From contig NZ_JAHKJW010000007.1 of the NCBI RefSeq assembly GCF_019710745.1, positions 124,001 to 188,000 on the forward strand: 64,000 nucleotides of DNA. Direction: 5' to 3'. The position numbers and the translations under genes were made by a program. How positions within the stretch are numbered: the stretch's first letter is position 1; every line of letters starts with the position of its first letter. The notes below the pieces were generated by a model. That model saw only the letters and a list, made by a program, of their open reading frames with translations, ran no database searches and was not told the DNA's origin. The stretch comes from Streptomyces beigongshangae. GTDB taxonomy: Bacteria; Actinomycetota; Actinomycetes; Streptomycetales; Streptomycetaceae. Positions 43,195 to 52,377 of the stretch are shown here, piece after piece.

Positions 43195-44757
43195 ATGTCC
43201 ACGGACACCGAGCCGATCGCCCTGCCCGTCACCGCCGTCACGTGCCTGGAGGACCGCGCCCACGTCGAACGCACCGCCGTGCTCGACCTGGAGGCCGGGG
43301 TCCAGCGGCTGCGGCTCGGTCCGGTCAGCGCGCTGGCCGTCGACCGCTCCCTCCACGCCGAACCGGCCGACGGGCGCTCCGCGACGGTCCTCGACGCGCG
43401 GATCGTACGCACCTGGACGCCGCGCGGACCCCTGCCGTCCCCCGACGACGACTCGGCGCTGCGCCGGCGGGTGCACCTCCTGGAGGAGGAACAGCTCACC
43501 CTGGGCCGGGCGCGTGACCGGCTGCACACCCGCCTCGACCTGCTCGGGCGCCTGGCCGCCGACCTGCTGCGGGAGATCGGGGAGAGCGCGGGCTCCGGTA
43601 CGGTCGACGGGCCCCGCTGGACCGGGGAACTGGACCGGGTGGACGCCGAGCGGGACACGTACGGCGAGCAACTCCGCTCCGCGGAGAGCCGGTCGGCGGA
43701 GCTCGCCGCCGAACTGGACGAGACGCGGCGCGCCCTGTGGCTCGCCGGGACGGAACCCGCCGAGCTGGTCGGGCACGTCGAGCTGACCGTGGAGGCCGCG
43801 ACCGCCGGACCCGTCGGGCTGCGCGTGAGCCACCTCCTGCCGTGCGCACTGTGGCGGCCCGCCTACCGGGCCGTGCTCGACGGCGGCTCCCTGACGCTGG
43901 AGACGGACGCGATGGTCTGGCAGCGCACCGGGGAGGACTGGTCGGACGTACGCCTGACGTTCTCGACGGCACGGTCCGCGCTCGCCACCGATCCACCGCA
44001 CCTGGACGAGGACAGACTGACCCTGCGGGACCGCTCCGCGGCCGAGCGCCGCACGGTCGACGTGGAGGTGCGGGAGGAGGAGATCGGGGACCTCGGTCCG
44101 GCTCCGGTGCTCGGCCTGCCGGGCGTGGACGACGACGGCGAGACCCGGGTGTTCCGCTCCCCCGCACCGGTCTCCGTCCCCGGCGACGGCCGCGCCCACC
44201 GGGTCCCGCTCTCCTCCTTCACCACGGCGGCCGCCGACGAGTACGCCTGCGCACCCGAACTCTCCCCCCTGGTGACCCGGGTCGCGCGGTTCGACAACCG
44301 GTCCGGCCACGCGCTGCTCGCGGGCCCCGTGGACCTGGTCCGCGGCAGCGGCTTCATCGGCCGCGGCACCCTGCCGTTCACCGCGCCCGGCGCACCCGCC
44401 GAGCTCGCCTTCGGCAGCTCGGACGACTGCCGGGTGGTCCGGCACACCGAGGAGTCCCGCACCTCCGCGGGAATGGACCGGCGCACCGTGGTCACCCGCA
44501 CCGTGCGGCTGCACCTGTCCCGGTTCTCCGCGCCCGGGGAGCACGGCGCGCGGGTCGTGGTCCTGCGGGAACGCGTCCCCGTCTCCGAGGTCTCGGCGGT
44601 CGAGGTCCGCCTGCGCACGGAAGCCTGCTCCCCCGTGCCCGACGCCGTCGACGGCGAGGGCATCGTCCGCTGGGACGTCCCCCTCCCGCCCGGCGGCCGC
44701 CGCACGGTGACCCTGGTCTACGAGATGTCGGCGGGCAGCAAGGTCACCGGGATCTGA
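43195..44757 (+). CDS. DUF4139 family protein, short form
   Basis: A 520-residue paralogue of the preceding protein without the Pro/Ala insert. It has the N-terminal domain TAVTCLEDRAHVERTAVLDL, a long coiled coil at about 90-185 (RVHLLEEEQLTLGRARDRLH), and DUF4139 starting CALWRPAYRAVLDGG and QRTGEDWSDVRLTFSTA. It ends with VRWDVPLPPGGRRTVTLVYE. The ATG lies 7 nt after the first gene's stop and has GGAG upstream, so both are one operon and may form a hetero-oligomer through the coiled coils. No catalytic motif is recognised. Confidence 0.87.
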   Translation: MSTDTEPIALPVTAVTCLEDRAHVERTAVLDLEAGVQRLRLGPVSALAVDRSLHAEPADGRSATVLDARIVRTWTPRGPLPSPDDDSALRRRVHLLEEEQLTLGRARDRLHTRLDLLGRLAADLLREIGESAGSGTVDGPRWTGELDRVDAERDTYGEQLRSAESRSAELAAELDETRRALWLAGTEPAELVGHVELTVEAATAGPVGLRVSHLLPCALWRPAYRAVLDGGSLTLETDAMVWQRTGEDWSDVRLTFSTARSALATDPPHLDEDRLTLRDRSAAERRTVDVEVREEEIGDLGPAPVLGLPGVDDDGETRVFRSPAPVSVPGDGRAHRVPLSSFTTAAADEYACAPELSPLVTRVARFDNRSGHALLAGPVDLVRGSGFIGRGTLPFTAPGAPAELAFGSSDDCRVVRHTEESRTSAGMDRRTVVTRTVRLHLSRFSAPGEHGARVVVLRERVPVSEVSAVEVRLRTEACSPVPDAVDGEGIVRWDVPLPPGGRRTVTLVYEMSAGSKVTGI

Positions 44758-44832
44758 GCGGGACCGCACCGGGGCGGCCGACAGAGGGCTCCGTCGAGGC
44801 ATTCGAACGGGAACGCCGGGAACACGTACGCC

Positions 44833-45060
44833 ATGACGAAGCCCACTGACGAAACGCACACGCCCCACGCAGCCGAATCGCAGCCGAGCGTCCGGCCGGG
44901 TTCCGACGAGCCGCAGACGATCACGGCGCCGACACCGCCCGTCGCATGGGACAGTGAGGCCCCCGACCGGGCCGACGTGACCGACGAGACCGACGAGGGG
45001 GACGGATCGGAGGAATCCCGCACCCACGACGGACCGGGGACGACGTCCCGGAACCACTGA
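44833..45060 (+). CDS. Small acidic hypothetical protein
   Basis: A 75-residue hydrophilic, Asp/Glu/Thr-rich frame (MTKPTDETHTPHAAESQPSV). No domain, signal or membrane segment is seen and the ribosome site is weak. It lies 75 nt after the DUF4139 pair and is followed by a strong terminator, so it could be the last gene of that operon. It could also be non-coding. Confidence 0.4.
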   Translation: MTKPTDETHTPHAAESQPSVRPGSDEPQTITAPTPPVAWDSEAPDRADVTDETDEGDGSEESRTHDGPGTTSRNH

Positions 45061-45101
45061 ACTACCGCCGGGCGCGCCGGGAACGGCGGCGCGCGGTGAA
45101 G

Positions 45102-45139
45102 AACCGGGCCGGGACTCCCCACGGAGTCCCGGCCCGGTT
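45102..45139 (+). terminator. Terminator of the DUF4139 operon
   Basis: A perfect 17-bp stem, AACCGGGCCGGGACTCC and its complement around a CCAC loop, followed by TTCGTC on the plus strand. Confidence 0.8.
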
Positions 45140-45218
45140 TCGTCGCGCTCTTCCCCTGTCACCGCCCGCCGGCGGACCGCGGCATGTGGCACAGATCACG
45201 GGGAACACGTCCTGGCAC

Positions 45219-45260
45219 AAGCACTGCACGCACCGCAAGCACTGCACGCACCGCAAGCAC
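45219..45260. repeat. 18-bp tandem repeat AAGCACTGCACGCACCGC
   Basis: Two exact copies and six bases of a third lie 34 nt before the DUF4190 start codon, inside its probable leader. Confidence 0.8.
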
Positions 45261-45293
45261 TCGTCACGGCGAACAGAGAGCGAGGACCTCCTG

Positions 45294-45707
45294 ATGACAC
45301 TCCACGGTCAAGCGGCGCACCCCCACCACCCCGGCTCCTACGAGCCCGCGCCCCGGACGGGCAACGGCATGGCGGTCGCGGCACTGGTGCTCGGTATCGC
45401 GGCCTGCGTGTTCTTCTGGACCGTCCTCGGCGGCATCGTCCTGGGCCTGGTGGGCCTGGTGCTGGGTGTCGTCGCCGCCCGGCGCGCCCGCGGCGGACGG
45501 GCGCCGCACCGGGGCATGGCCATTACGGGCGCGGTGCTCAGCGCCCTGGCCCTCGTCGTCTCGTCCGTGATCGTCGCGATCGGCGTCTCCTTCTTCAGCT
45601 CCGACTCGTTCAAGGACTACAACGACTGCATCCAGCACGCCGACGGCAAGTCCGACCGCGACCAGTGCGCCAAGGACTTCGAACGCGACGTCGACGGCGG
45701 CAACTGA
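45294..45707 (+). CDS. DUF4190 domain membrane protein
   Basis: A 137-residue membrane protein. The DUF4190 unit is at about 26-105 with two hydrophobic hairpins (AVAALVLGIAACVFFWTVLG; MAITGAVLSALALVVSSVIV) separated by the basic loop RRARGGRAPHR. The C-terminal extracytoplasmic segment has two cysteines (DCIQHADGKSDRDQCAKDF) that could form a disulfide. The function is unknown. The ATG at 45294 is preceded by GAGGACC; the open frame upstream reads through the tandem repeats and is not coding. Confidence 0.85.
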   Translation: MTLHGQAAHPHHPGSYEPAPRTGNGMAVAALVLGIAACVFFWTVLGGIVLGLVGLVLGVVAARRARGGRAPHRGMAITGAVLSALALVVSSVIVAIGVSFFSSDSFKDYNDCIQHADGKSDRDQCAKDFERDVDGGN

Positions 45708-45746
45708 CCCTCCCGGTCCGGGCCGTGCGGACCACGGCCCGCCCGG

Positions 45747-46061
45747 TCAGCGGTCGCCGGCCGGCCCCTCCGCGGTCAGACCGTGGACGGTGGTCAGCTC
45801 GGCGAGGCCGGACACCGTCAGGATCGGCCCCAGCAGGGGCGTGGCGACGAGCTCGATACGGTCGGCGTGCGCGAACAGGACACTCAGCCCGGCGCTGTCG
45901 AGGTACTCCACCGCGGTCAGGTCGACGACGAGGGACCCCTCGGTCCCGTCCAGGGCCTCGGCCAGGGCGCCGGTGTTCGTCATGTCGATCTCACCGACGA
46001 CCGTCAGCAGCGGACTGCCGTCCGGTTGGTGACCGGGGATCAGGGTGAGCGGGGTGGTCAT
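45747..46061 (-). CDS. STAS-domain anti-sigma factor antagonist
   Basis: A 104-residue single STAS domain (LLTVVGEIDMTNTGALAEAL; LVVDLTAVEYLDSAGLSVLF). The serine in DSAG is the usual phosphorylation site of SpoIIAA/RsbV-type antagonists. Unphosphorylated, such a protein binds an RsbW-type kinase and frees a sigma factor or other target. Its ATG overlaps the stop of the large sensor-hybrid gene by one base (TGATG), so the hybrid's C-terminal kinase and PP2C domains are its likely partner enzymes. Confidence 0.92.
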   Translation of the reverse strand: MTTPLTLIPGHQPDGSPLLTVVGEIDMTNTGALAEALDGTEGSLVVDLTAVEYLDSAGLSVLFAHADRIELVATPLLGPILTVSGLAELTTVHGLTAEGPAGDR

Positions 46062-49000
46062 CAGGCGATCCTCGTGTGCATGTCGACGATGGTGCCGGTG
46101 GTACCGGCCGTGATGGTGACCCGCTGCATCAGCGCGTGCATGAGACCGACTCCGCGGCCCCGGTGGGTGTTGAGATGGGGCTGGGGCTGCTTCCAGCGGC
46201 CACTGTCGGCGATGGTCAGGTGCAGCGCGCCGGCATGGGCCTCGGCACGCAGGCGCACGGTCTCGCCCGGGGCGTCGCGGTGCCCGTGCTCGACCGCGTT
46301 GGCACATGCCTCCCCGGCGGCGACCAGCACGCTCTGCACCATGTGCGGCGGCAGTTCGCACTGACCCAGCCAGCTGCGCAGCGCCTTGCGGACCGGCGCC
46401 AGCTGGGAGGACTCGGCGGGGAAGCTCATCTCCAGCGGCGCCGGGTGGCGGTACAGCAGCAGGGCGACGTCGTCGTCGTAGCCGTTCGCGGGGGCGAGCC
46501 GCGTCATCACCTGGGTGGCGAGGTCGTCGACGGCGGCCTCGCGGCCGTCCTGGACGGCCTCGCTGGCCTGGTCGATGCCGGCGGTCAGGGGACGGCTGCG
46601 GCGCTCGACGAGGCCGTCGGTGTACAGCAGGAGGGTGGCGCGTGCCGGGACGGTGCAGCCGGCCTCGGGACGGTGCCGTCCGGGACGGACGGCCAGCGGG
46701 ATGGAACGCCCCTCTTCGAGCAGGGTGGTGGTGCCGTCCGGATGGGTGAGGATGCCCGGCGGGTGGCCCGCGCTGGAGTAGGTCAGTTCGCCGGTCCCGG
46801 GGTCCAGCACGCCGCAGAAGACGGTGGTGCACAGCGCGCCGGGGATGCCCGCCGCGAAGTGGTCCAGGGCCATGAGCGTCCTGGCGGGACTGGCGTCCTG
46901 CAGGAGCAGGGCCCGGCAGGCGCTGCGCAGCTGCCCCATGACGGTCGCCGCCTGGAGGCCGTGTCCGACGCAGTCGCCGACGACGATGCCGATGCGGCCG
47001 TCGGGCAGGGCGACGGTGTCGTACCAGTCCCCGCCGACCTCCAGCGGGCGGGTGGCGGGCTCGTAGCGCACGGCGAACCCCTCCGGCAGGTGGGAGGGGC
47101 CGAGGATGGCCCGCTGCAGGGCGATGGCGGTCTCGCGCTGCTGGTCGATCTGGTGGGCGCGGGCCAGGGCCTGGGCGAGCTGTCCGGCCATCAGGGACAG
47201 CAGGAGCTGGTCCTCGTCGGTGAAGGGACGGTTCTCGCCGAGGGTGACGTGCAGCACCATGGGGCCCTCGGGGTGGTTCACGGTGATGCCTGCGCCCTTG
47301 GCGTCCGAGACGGCCGTGAGAGGGGGCTGCTCCAGCCAGCCGGTGAACTCCTCCCGCCGCTCGGCGGACAGCATCTCCCAGGTCAGGTCGGGGTCGGTGG
47401 ACGTGACCTCCGGTTCCTGGCCCTGTCCGCGTACCACGGCCAGGACCCGCCGGGCGCTCCACAGGTCCTTCAGCTCGGCCAGGGCGCCCGTCAGCGCCTC
47501 GGGCAGACTGGCCGCCCGGCTCACGCGCATGCCGAGGGCGGCCTGCGCGCTCTCCCGCTGGATGGCGTAGTGCTCGGCGGTGACGTCGCGGAAGGTGCCG
47601 ACGATGACCTGGCTGCCGGTGTCGGGGTCCTGGGCCTCGCTGAACATGGCGGTCACCCACACCCGGTGCCCGTCCTGGTGGGTGACCGGGATGCTGTAGG
47701 AGCCCTTGGCGTCGCCCACGAGCTGCGAGAAGGCGGCGGCGACCTGGTCGTGGGCCGCGGCGTCGGTCTCGGCGTCCGGCCACCAGGGGTGGATCGGCTG
47801 GTACGGCAGTCCTTCGGGCCCGTAGCCGAGGATGTCGGTGAAGGCGGCGTTGATCTCGATGACGGCGCCGTTCTCGTCGCACACGAAGAACGCCTCCTGC
47901 AACGAGTCCACCAGCGCGGCCCGCCAGCGGGCCTGGTGGTTGCGCAGCCGCGCCAGTTCCATGTTGGCCCGGACCCTGGCCAGGAGTTCGGCGGCGGCGA
48001 ACGGCTTGACCAGGTAGTCGTCGGCGCCGGCCTGCAGCCCCTCGATCGATGCCTCCTGCCCGGCCCGGGCGGACAGCAGCAGCGCGGGCACGGAGGCCGT
48101 ACGCGGGTCCTCGCGCAACTCCGCCACCAGGGACAGGCCGTCCAGCTCGGGCATCATGACGTCGCTGATCACGAGGTCGGGAGCCTGGGCGCGGACGGCT
48201 TCCAGGGCCTGCGCACCGTCCTCGACGGTGTCGACCCGGTATCCGGCGCCGGTCAGGATGCGGGTGAGGTAGTCACGCATGTCCGCGTTGTCGTCCGCCA
48301 CCAGGACCCGCGCCGTCACGGCCGGTCCGGTGGCACGGTCCGGTGACGTGTCCGCGCCGGTGGGCGGCACGGGGGGCACGCCGCCTCCGGCGCCGGTGCC
48401 GTCCTCGTCGGGGAGCCAGCGCAGGGCTTCCTGCACGTAGGGGTCCGCCGAGGACACCGTGCGGGTGTCCCTGGCCGGTGCCACGGAGGCGGTGGGCAGA
48501 TGCGCCGTGCCGAAGGGCAGGCGGATGGTGAAGCGCGTGCCCTCGCCCTCGGTGCTGTCGGCGGTGATGGTGCCGCCGTGCAGGCCGATGAGCTCCTTCA
48601 CCAGGGCCAGGCCGATGCCGCTGCCCTCGTTGGAGCGGGAGCGGGCGTTCTCGATGCGGTGGAACCGCTCGAAGAGGCGGGGCACCTCGTCGGCCGCGAC
48701 CCCGATGCCGGTGTCGGCGATCGTCACCACCGCGTGGGAACCCTCCGTGCGCACGGCGATCCGGATGGAGCCGTCGAAGGTGAACTTCAGCGCGTTGCTC
48801 ACCAGGTTGAGGACCACCTTCTCCCACATGCCGCGGTCCAGGAAGACCGGTTCGTCCAGCGGCGGGCAGTCGACGTCGTAGACGAGGCCGGCCTTCTCCA
48901 CCGCGGAGCGGAAGACGCTGGCCAGTTCCCCGGTGAGGGCGGGCAGGTCCACCGGCTCGTAGGTGGCCTGCATCCGTCCCGCCTCGATGCGGGAGAAGTC

Positions 49001-50236
49001 CAGCAGGGTGTTGACCAGCTTGCCGAGTCTGAGGCCGTTGCGGTGGACGACGTCCAGTTCCTCCCGTACCCGGCGGTCGCCGTCCGCGAACCGGGTGCGC
49101 AGCTCCTCCAGCGGCCCCATGATCAGCGTCAGAGGGGTGCGGAACTCGTGGCTGATGTTGGAGAAGAACGTCGTCTTGGCCCGGTCCAGCTCGGCCAGCT
49201 CCTCCGCCCTGCGCTGCTGCGCCTCGTAGCTGCGGGCGCTCGCGACGCCCGTCGACAGGTGTCCGGCGAGCAGTTCCACGAAGCCGCGGTAGCCGTCGTC
49301 CAGGACCCGGAAGGGGTTCAGTCCGGCCACGAGGAATCCGTACGGGGTGTCGCCCTGCCGCAGCAGGGGCGTCACCAGCGCCTGCGTGGGCGGCTTCGCC
49401 CAGCTGCCGGCCGGCAGGCCGGAGAACGGCGGGCCGTCCAGCGGCACCAGCAGCGACTCGCCGCCGGCCGCCTCCGCCGCGGGCCAGACGCCTTCCCCGG
49501 GCGGCAGGACGGCGGGGGCGGCCGGGTGCCCGGAGGACATTCCGTTGCAGCCCGCCAGCTTCGCGGACCCGTCCGGCTGGAAGAGGTAGGTCAGCGTGAA
49601 GGGGAGGTCCTGCGGGTTGCCGCTGAGCTGCTGGTCGGCGAAGGCCAGGATCTCCTGCTCGGTGCGTACCACGCTGGGGTCGGAGCCGAGGTCGCGCAGC
49701 GTCGTCATCCGCCGCTCGCCGATGACCCGCTCGGTCTCCTCGCTCACCACGCACAGCATGCCGACCACCGTGCCGTCGTCGTCGCGCAGCGGACTGTAGG
49801 AGAAGGTGTGGTAGCTCTCCTCCGTGTAGCCGGACCGTTCCACGAAGAGCAGCAGGGCTTCGTCCCAGGTGGCCTCGCCCGTGGTCATCACGGTGTCGAT
49901 CCGGGGTCCGATGTCGCCCCAGATCTCCCTCCAGACCTCGCCGGCCGGCCGTCCCAGGGCCCAGGGGTACTTCTGGCCGAGCGTGTCGCGGCGGTAGGCG
50001 GCGTTGCAGAAGAACGTCAGCTCCTCGCCCCACGCCATCCACATCGGGAACCGGGACGACAGCAGGATGCTCACCGCCGTCTGCAGGCTCTGCGGCCACC
50101 GGTCCGGCGGGCCCAGCGGGGTCGCCGACCAGTCCACCCGCGCGAGGTCCCGCCCGACCTCCGCGTCGGCGGCGAACACACCGGCCCCGGCGCCCGCAGC
50201 GCGCTCGTGGTGGCCGGCGTCTTCCGAACGCGCCAC
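46061..50236 (-). CDS. Giant hybrid sensor: PAS-GAF-HisKA-HATPase-receiver-PAS-GAF-PP2C-RsbW-like kinase
   Basis: A 1391-residue protein that joins two signalling systems. PAS-like (50-170) and GAF-like (190-340) regions precede a histidine kinase with H-box [13 protein letters not shown] (His363), N-box [10 protein letters not shown] and G-boxes ADTGIGV and [10 protein letters not shown] receiver follows with Asp692 ([13 protein letters not shown]) and Lys744. Then come a second PAS (775-900), a GAF (905-1050), a PP2C phosphatase (about 1070-1260, [20 protein letters not shown]) and a C-terminal RsbW-like kinase ([29 protein letters not shown]). GTG 50236 is chosen for its GGAAGGAAGGG site. 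The protein is soluble. It should control the downstream STAS protein both by phosphorylation and dephosphorylation. The family resembles OsaC-like regulators but with an added kinase-receiver half. Confidence 0.9.
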   Translation of the reverse strand: MARSEDAGHHERAAGAGAGVFAADAEVGRDLARVDWSATPLGPPDRWPQSLQTAVSILLSSRFPMWMAWGEELTFFCNAAYRRDTLGQKYPWALGRPAGEVWREIWGDIGPRIDTVMTTGEATWDEALLLFVERSGYTEESYHTFSYSPLRDDDGTVVGMLCVVSEETERVIGERRMTTLRDLGSDPSVVRTEQEILAFADQQLSGNPQDLPFTLTYLFQPDGSAKLAGCNGMSSGHPAAPAVLPPGEGVWPAAEAAGGESLLVPLDGPPFSGLPAGSWAKPPTQALVTPLLRQGDTPYGFLVAGLNPFRVLDDGYRGFVELLAGHLSTGVASARSYEAQQRRAEELAELDRAKTTFFSNISHEFRTPLTLIMGPLEELRTRFADGDRRVREELDVVHRNGLRLGKLVNTLLDFSRIEAGRMQATYEPVDLPALTGELASVFRSAVEKAGLVYDVDCPPLDEPVFLDRGMWEKVVLNLVSNALKFTFDGSIRIAVRTEGSHAVVTIADTGIGVAADEVPRLFERFHRIENARSRSNEGSGIGLALVKELIGLHGGTITADSTEGEGTRFTIRLPFGTAHLPTASVAPARDTRTVSSADPYVQEALRWLPDEDGTGAGGGVPPVPPTGADTSPDRATGPAVTARVLVADDNADMRDYLTRILTGAGYRVDTVEDGAQALEAVRAQAPDLVISDVMMPELDGLSLVAELREDPRTASVPALLLSARAGQEASIEGLQAGADDYLVKPFAAAELLARVRANMELARLRNHQARWRAALVDSLQEAFFVCDENGAVIEINAAFTDILGYGPEGLPYQPIHPWWPDAETDAAAHDQVAAAFSQLVGDAKGSYSIPVTHQDGHRVWVTAMFSEAQDPDTGSQVIVGTFRDVTAEHYAIQRESAQAALGMRVSRAASLPEALTGALAELKDLWSARRVLAVVRGQGQEPEVTSTDPDLTWEMLSAERREEFTGWLEQPPLTAVSDAKGAGITVNHPEGPMVLHVTLGENRPFTDEDQLLLSLMAGQLAQALARAHQIDQQRETAIALQRAILGPSHLPEGFAVRYEPATRPLEVGGDWYDTVALPDGRIGIVVGDCVGHGLQAATVMGQLRSACRALLLQDASPARTLMALDHFAAGIPGALCTTVFCGVLDPGTGELTYSSAGHPPGILTHPDGTTTLLEEGRSIPLAVRPGRHRPEAGCTVPARATLLLYTDGLVERRSRPLTAGIDQASEAVQDGREAAVDDLATQVMTRLAPANGYDDDVALLLYRHPAPLEMSFPAESSQLAPVRKALRSWLGQCELPPHMVQSVLVAAGEACANAVEHGHRDAPGETVRLRAEAHAGALHLTIADSGRWKQPQPHLNTHRGRGVGLMHALMQRVTITAGTTGTIVDMHTRIA

Positions 50237-50439
50237 TGGACACCCTTCCTTCCCTCGTACCCGACCGCCGGCCGTGATGCCGGCCGGACCTGCGATGGAG
50301 GCATACGACGCCCATGACGCACGTTGATCACCCGGGGGCCTGACAGCCGGCTGGAACGACTTCGTAGGATAGGACAGTCGGCCGGGACACCATCGCTCGG
50401 GCGGGGCAGTGGACCGGGCAGCGGGGGAACGGAACAGAG

Positions 50440-51774
50440 ATGACGACAACGCCGTCGAAGGCTTCCCCGGCGTTGCCGGTGGACGAGGAGACCCGACGGC
50501 TGGCCGCGGTGCACCGCTACCTCGCGCTCGACACCCCGCCGGACGGGACGTTCGACCGGATAGCGTCCCTGGCCGCCCGGATATTCGACGCCCCGATGGC
50601 CACGGTGACGATCGTCGGCTCCGACCGGGTCTGGGTCAAGGGCGCCCACGGGCTGCCCGGTCCCCCGCGGACGGGCCGCGTCCCGGGGCTGTGCGCGTCC
50701 GCCGTCCTGCAGGACGGGCCCTACGTGGTCACCGACGCGCGGACCGACTCCCGTACCCGGGGCAACCCGCTCGTCGAGGGGGACCCCGGCGTCCGCTTCT
50801 ACGCGGCGGCTCCCCTCACCACCGCCCACGGCCAGCGCCTGGGCACGGTCGACGTCCTCGACACCCGGCCGCGCCGGCCGACCGGCGCCCAGCTCGACTC
50901 GCTGCGGGAGCTGGCCGCCCTCGCCATGGACGCATTCGAGCTGCGGCTGTCCGCCGCGCGCACGATCGCCGCCGAACGCGAGCGGCGGACCGGTGCGGAG
51001 CGCCTCGCCCGTGCCCTGCAGCGCACCCTGCTGCCCCCGACCCTTCCCGAGGTGCCCGGTCTGCAGGCGGCGGCCGCGTACCACACGGCCTCGCAGCACG
51101 AGGTGGGAGGCGATTTCTACGACCTGTTCCCCCTCGACGACGGCCGGTGGGCCTTCTTCCTCGGCGACGTCTGCGGCAAAGGGGCGGACGCCGCCGCGCT
51201 GACCTCCCTGACCCGCTACACCCTGCGCGCCGCCGCCATCTACGATCCCGACCCGTGCGCCGCGCTGGCCAACCTCGACCTCGTCCTCAAGGGCGAGTAC
51301 CAGGGTGGTGCCCCCCGCTACTGCACGGCGGTCTTCGGCGTGCTCGAACCCCTGCCCGACGGTTCCTTCTCCGTCACCCTGGCCGGCGGCGGCCACCCTC
51401 CGGCGCTCGCCCTGCGCGCGGACGGCACCGTACAGCCGATCTCCACCATGGGCGGGCAGCTCATCGGCATGCTGCCCGCCCCCCGGTTCGTCCGGACCAC
51501 CACCACGCTGTCGGCGGGCGAGAGCCTGCTGCTGTACACGGACGGCCTCACCGAGGCCCGCACCCCCGACGGCGCCATGCTCGGTGAGGACGGCCTCACC
51601 CGGTACCTGGCGGCCGCCCATGCCGTCGGCGCCACCGACGATCCGCAGCGAGCTCTGCTGCGCAGCATCGAGACGCTCCTGGACAATCTGGGCGAAGGTG
51701 TCAGCGACGACACCGCCCTCATGGCCCTCTCCGTACCCGCACACCCCGAGACCCCACTTCAGGAGAACAGGTGA
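50440..51774 (+). CDS. GAF-PP2C (SpoIIE/RsbU-type) phosphatase
   Basis: A 444-residue soluble phosphatase. A GAF domain at about 30-175 (RLAAVHRYLALDTPPDGTFD, TVTIVGSDRVWVKG) senses a signal. The PP2C domain at about 200-435 has HEVGGDFYDLFPLDDGRWAF, GDVCGKGADAAAL, AGGGHPPALAL and the final GVSDDTALMALS with the metal-binding Asp pair. It should dephosphorylate a STAS antagonist, most simply the product of the next gene, whose GTG overlaps its stop (GTGA). It is divergent from the giant hybrid sensor. Confidence 0.93.
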   Translation: MTTTPSKASPALPVDEETRRLAAVHRYLALDTPPDGTFDRIASLAARIFDAPMATVTIVGSDRVWVKGAHGLPGPPRTGRVPGLCASAVLQDGPYVVTDARTDSRTRGNPLVEGDPGVRFYAAAPLTTAHGQRLGTVDVLDTRPRRPTGAQLDSLRELAALAMDAFELRLSAARTIAAERERRTGAERLARALQRTLLPPTLPEVPGLQAAAAYHTASQHEVGGDFYDLFPLDDGRWAFFLGDVCGKGADAAALTSLTRYTLRAAAIYDPDPCAALANLDLVLKGEYQGGAPRYCTAVFGVLEPLPDGSFSVTLAGGGHPPALALRADGTVQPISTMGGQLIGMLPAPRFVRTTTTLSAGESLLLYTDGLTEARTPDGAMLGEDGLTRYLAAAHAVGATDDPQRALLRSIETLLDNLGEGVSDDTALMALSVPAHPETPLQENR

Positions 51775-52127
51775 CCGAGCCCGCACACCTGACCGTCACA
51801 CCGAGCCATGCCACCGAAGGGGTCTTCCTCCTGTCGGTGACGGGCGAACTGGACTACCACACCTCCAGCCTCCTGACGGACGCCGTCAACGAAGCCCCCT
51901 TCGCCGACGAGAACGTCATCATCGACCTGTCGGGGCTGACCTACTGCGACTCGACCGGCATCACGGTGCTCATCACCGCGTACAACCGCTCCCGGGCCAC
52001 CGAGTCGCAGCTCAGTCTCACCGGTGTCAACCCGGACCAGATGCGGGTCTTCGAACTCATCGGACTCGATCAGGTCTTCACCTTCCACAGCACCCCCGAA
52101 GAGGCCGTGTCCGCCATGCGGTCCTGA
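51771..52127 (+). CDS. STAS-domain anti-sigma factor antagonist
   Basis: A 118-residue STAS protein (VFLLSVTGELDYHTSSLLTD; VIIDLSGLTYCDSTGITVLI). The motif DST has the phosphorylatable serine. The GTG start overlaps the stop of the PP2C gene, giving a phosphatase-antagonist pair without a dedicated kinase nearby, other than the RsbW-like domain of the divergent hybrid sensor. Cross-talk between the two modules is plausible. Confidence 0.92.
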   Translation: MTEPAHLTVTPSHATEGVFLLSVTGELDYHTSSLLTDAVNEAPFADENVIIDLSGLTYCDSTGITVLITAYNRSRATESQLSLTGVNPDQMRVFELIGLDQVFTFHSTPEEAVSAMRS

Positions 52128-52377
52128 CCCGGGACCGGCAGCGGTCGCCGTCGCTCCGGGCGGCGGCCGGTACGAAAGCCGGGGCGGCGGCCCGTGTCCT
52201 TGCTCACCCGGGAGGGCTCGGCCGCTCCGTCCTCGTGCCGCCTTCTATAGGCTTGCCCCGTTCTGGGGCTGCCGGGCAACGGTGCTCAGCGCGAGGGGCC
52301 GCCGAGGCCGGACGGGTCCGCGGAGCCGGCCTCGCCTCCCACGACCCGACCGCAGTCCTCGAAAGGTCTTCCGCACC

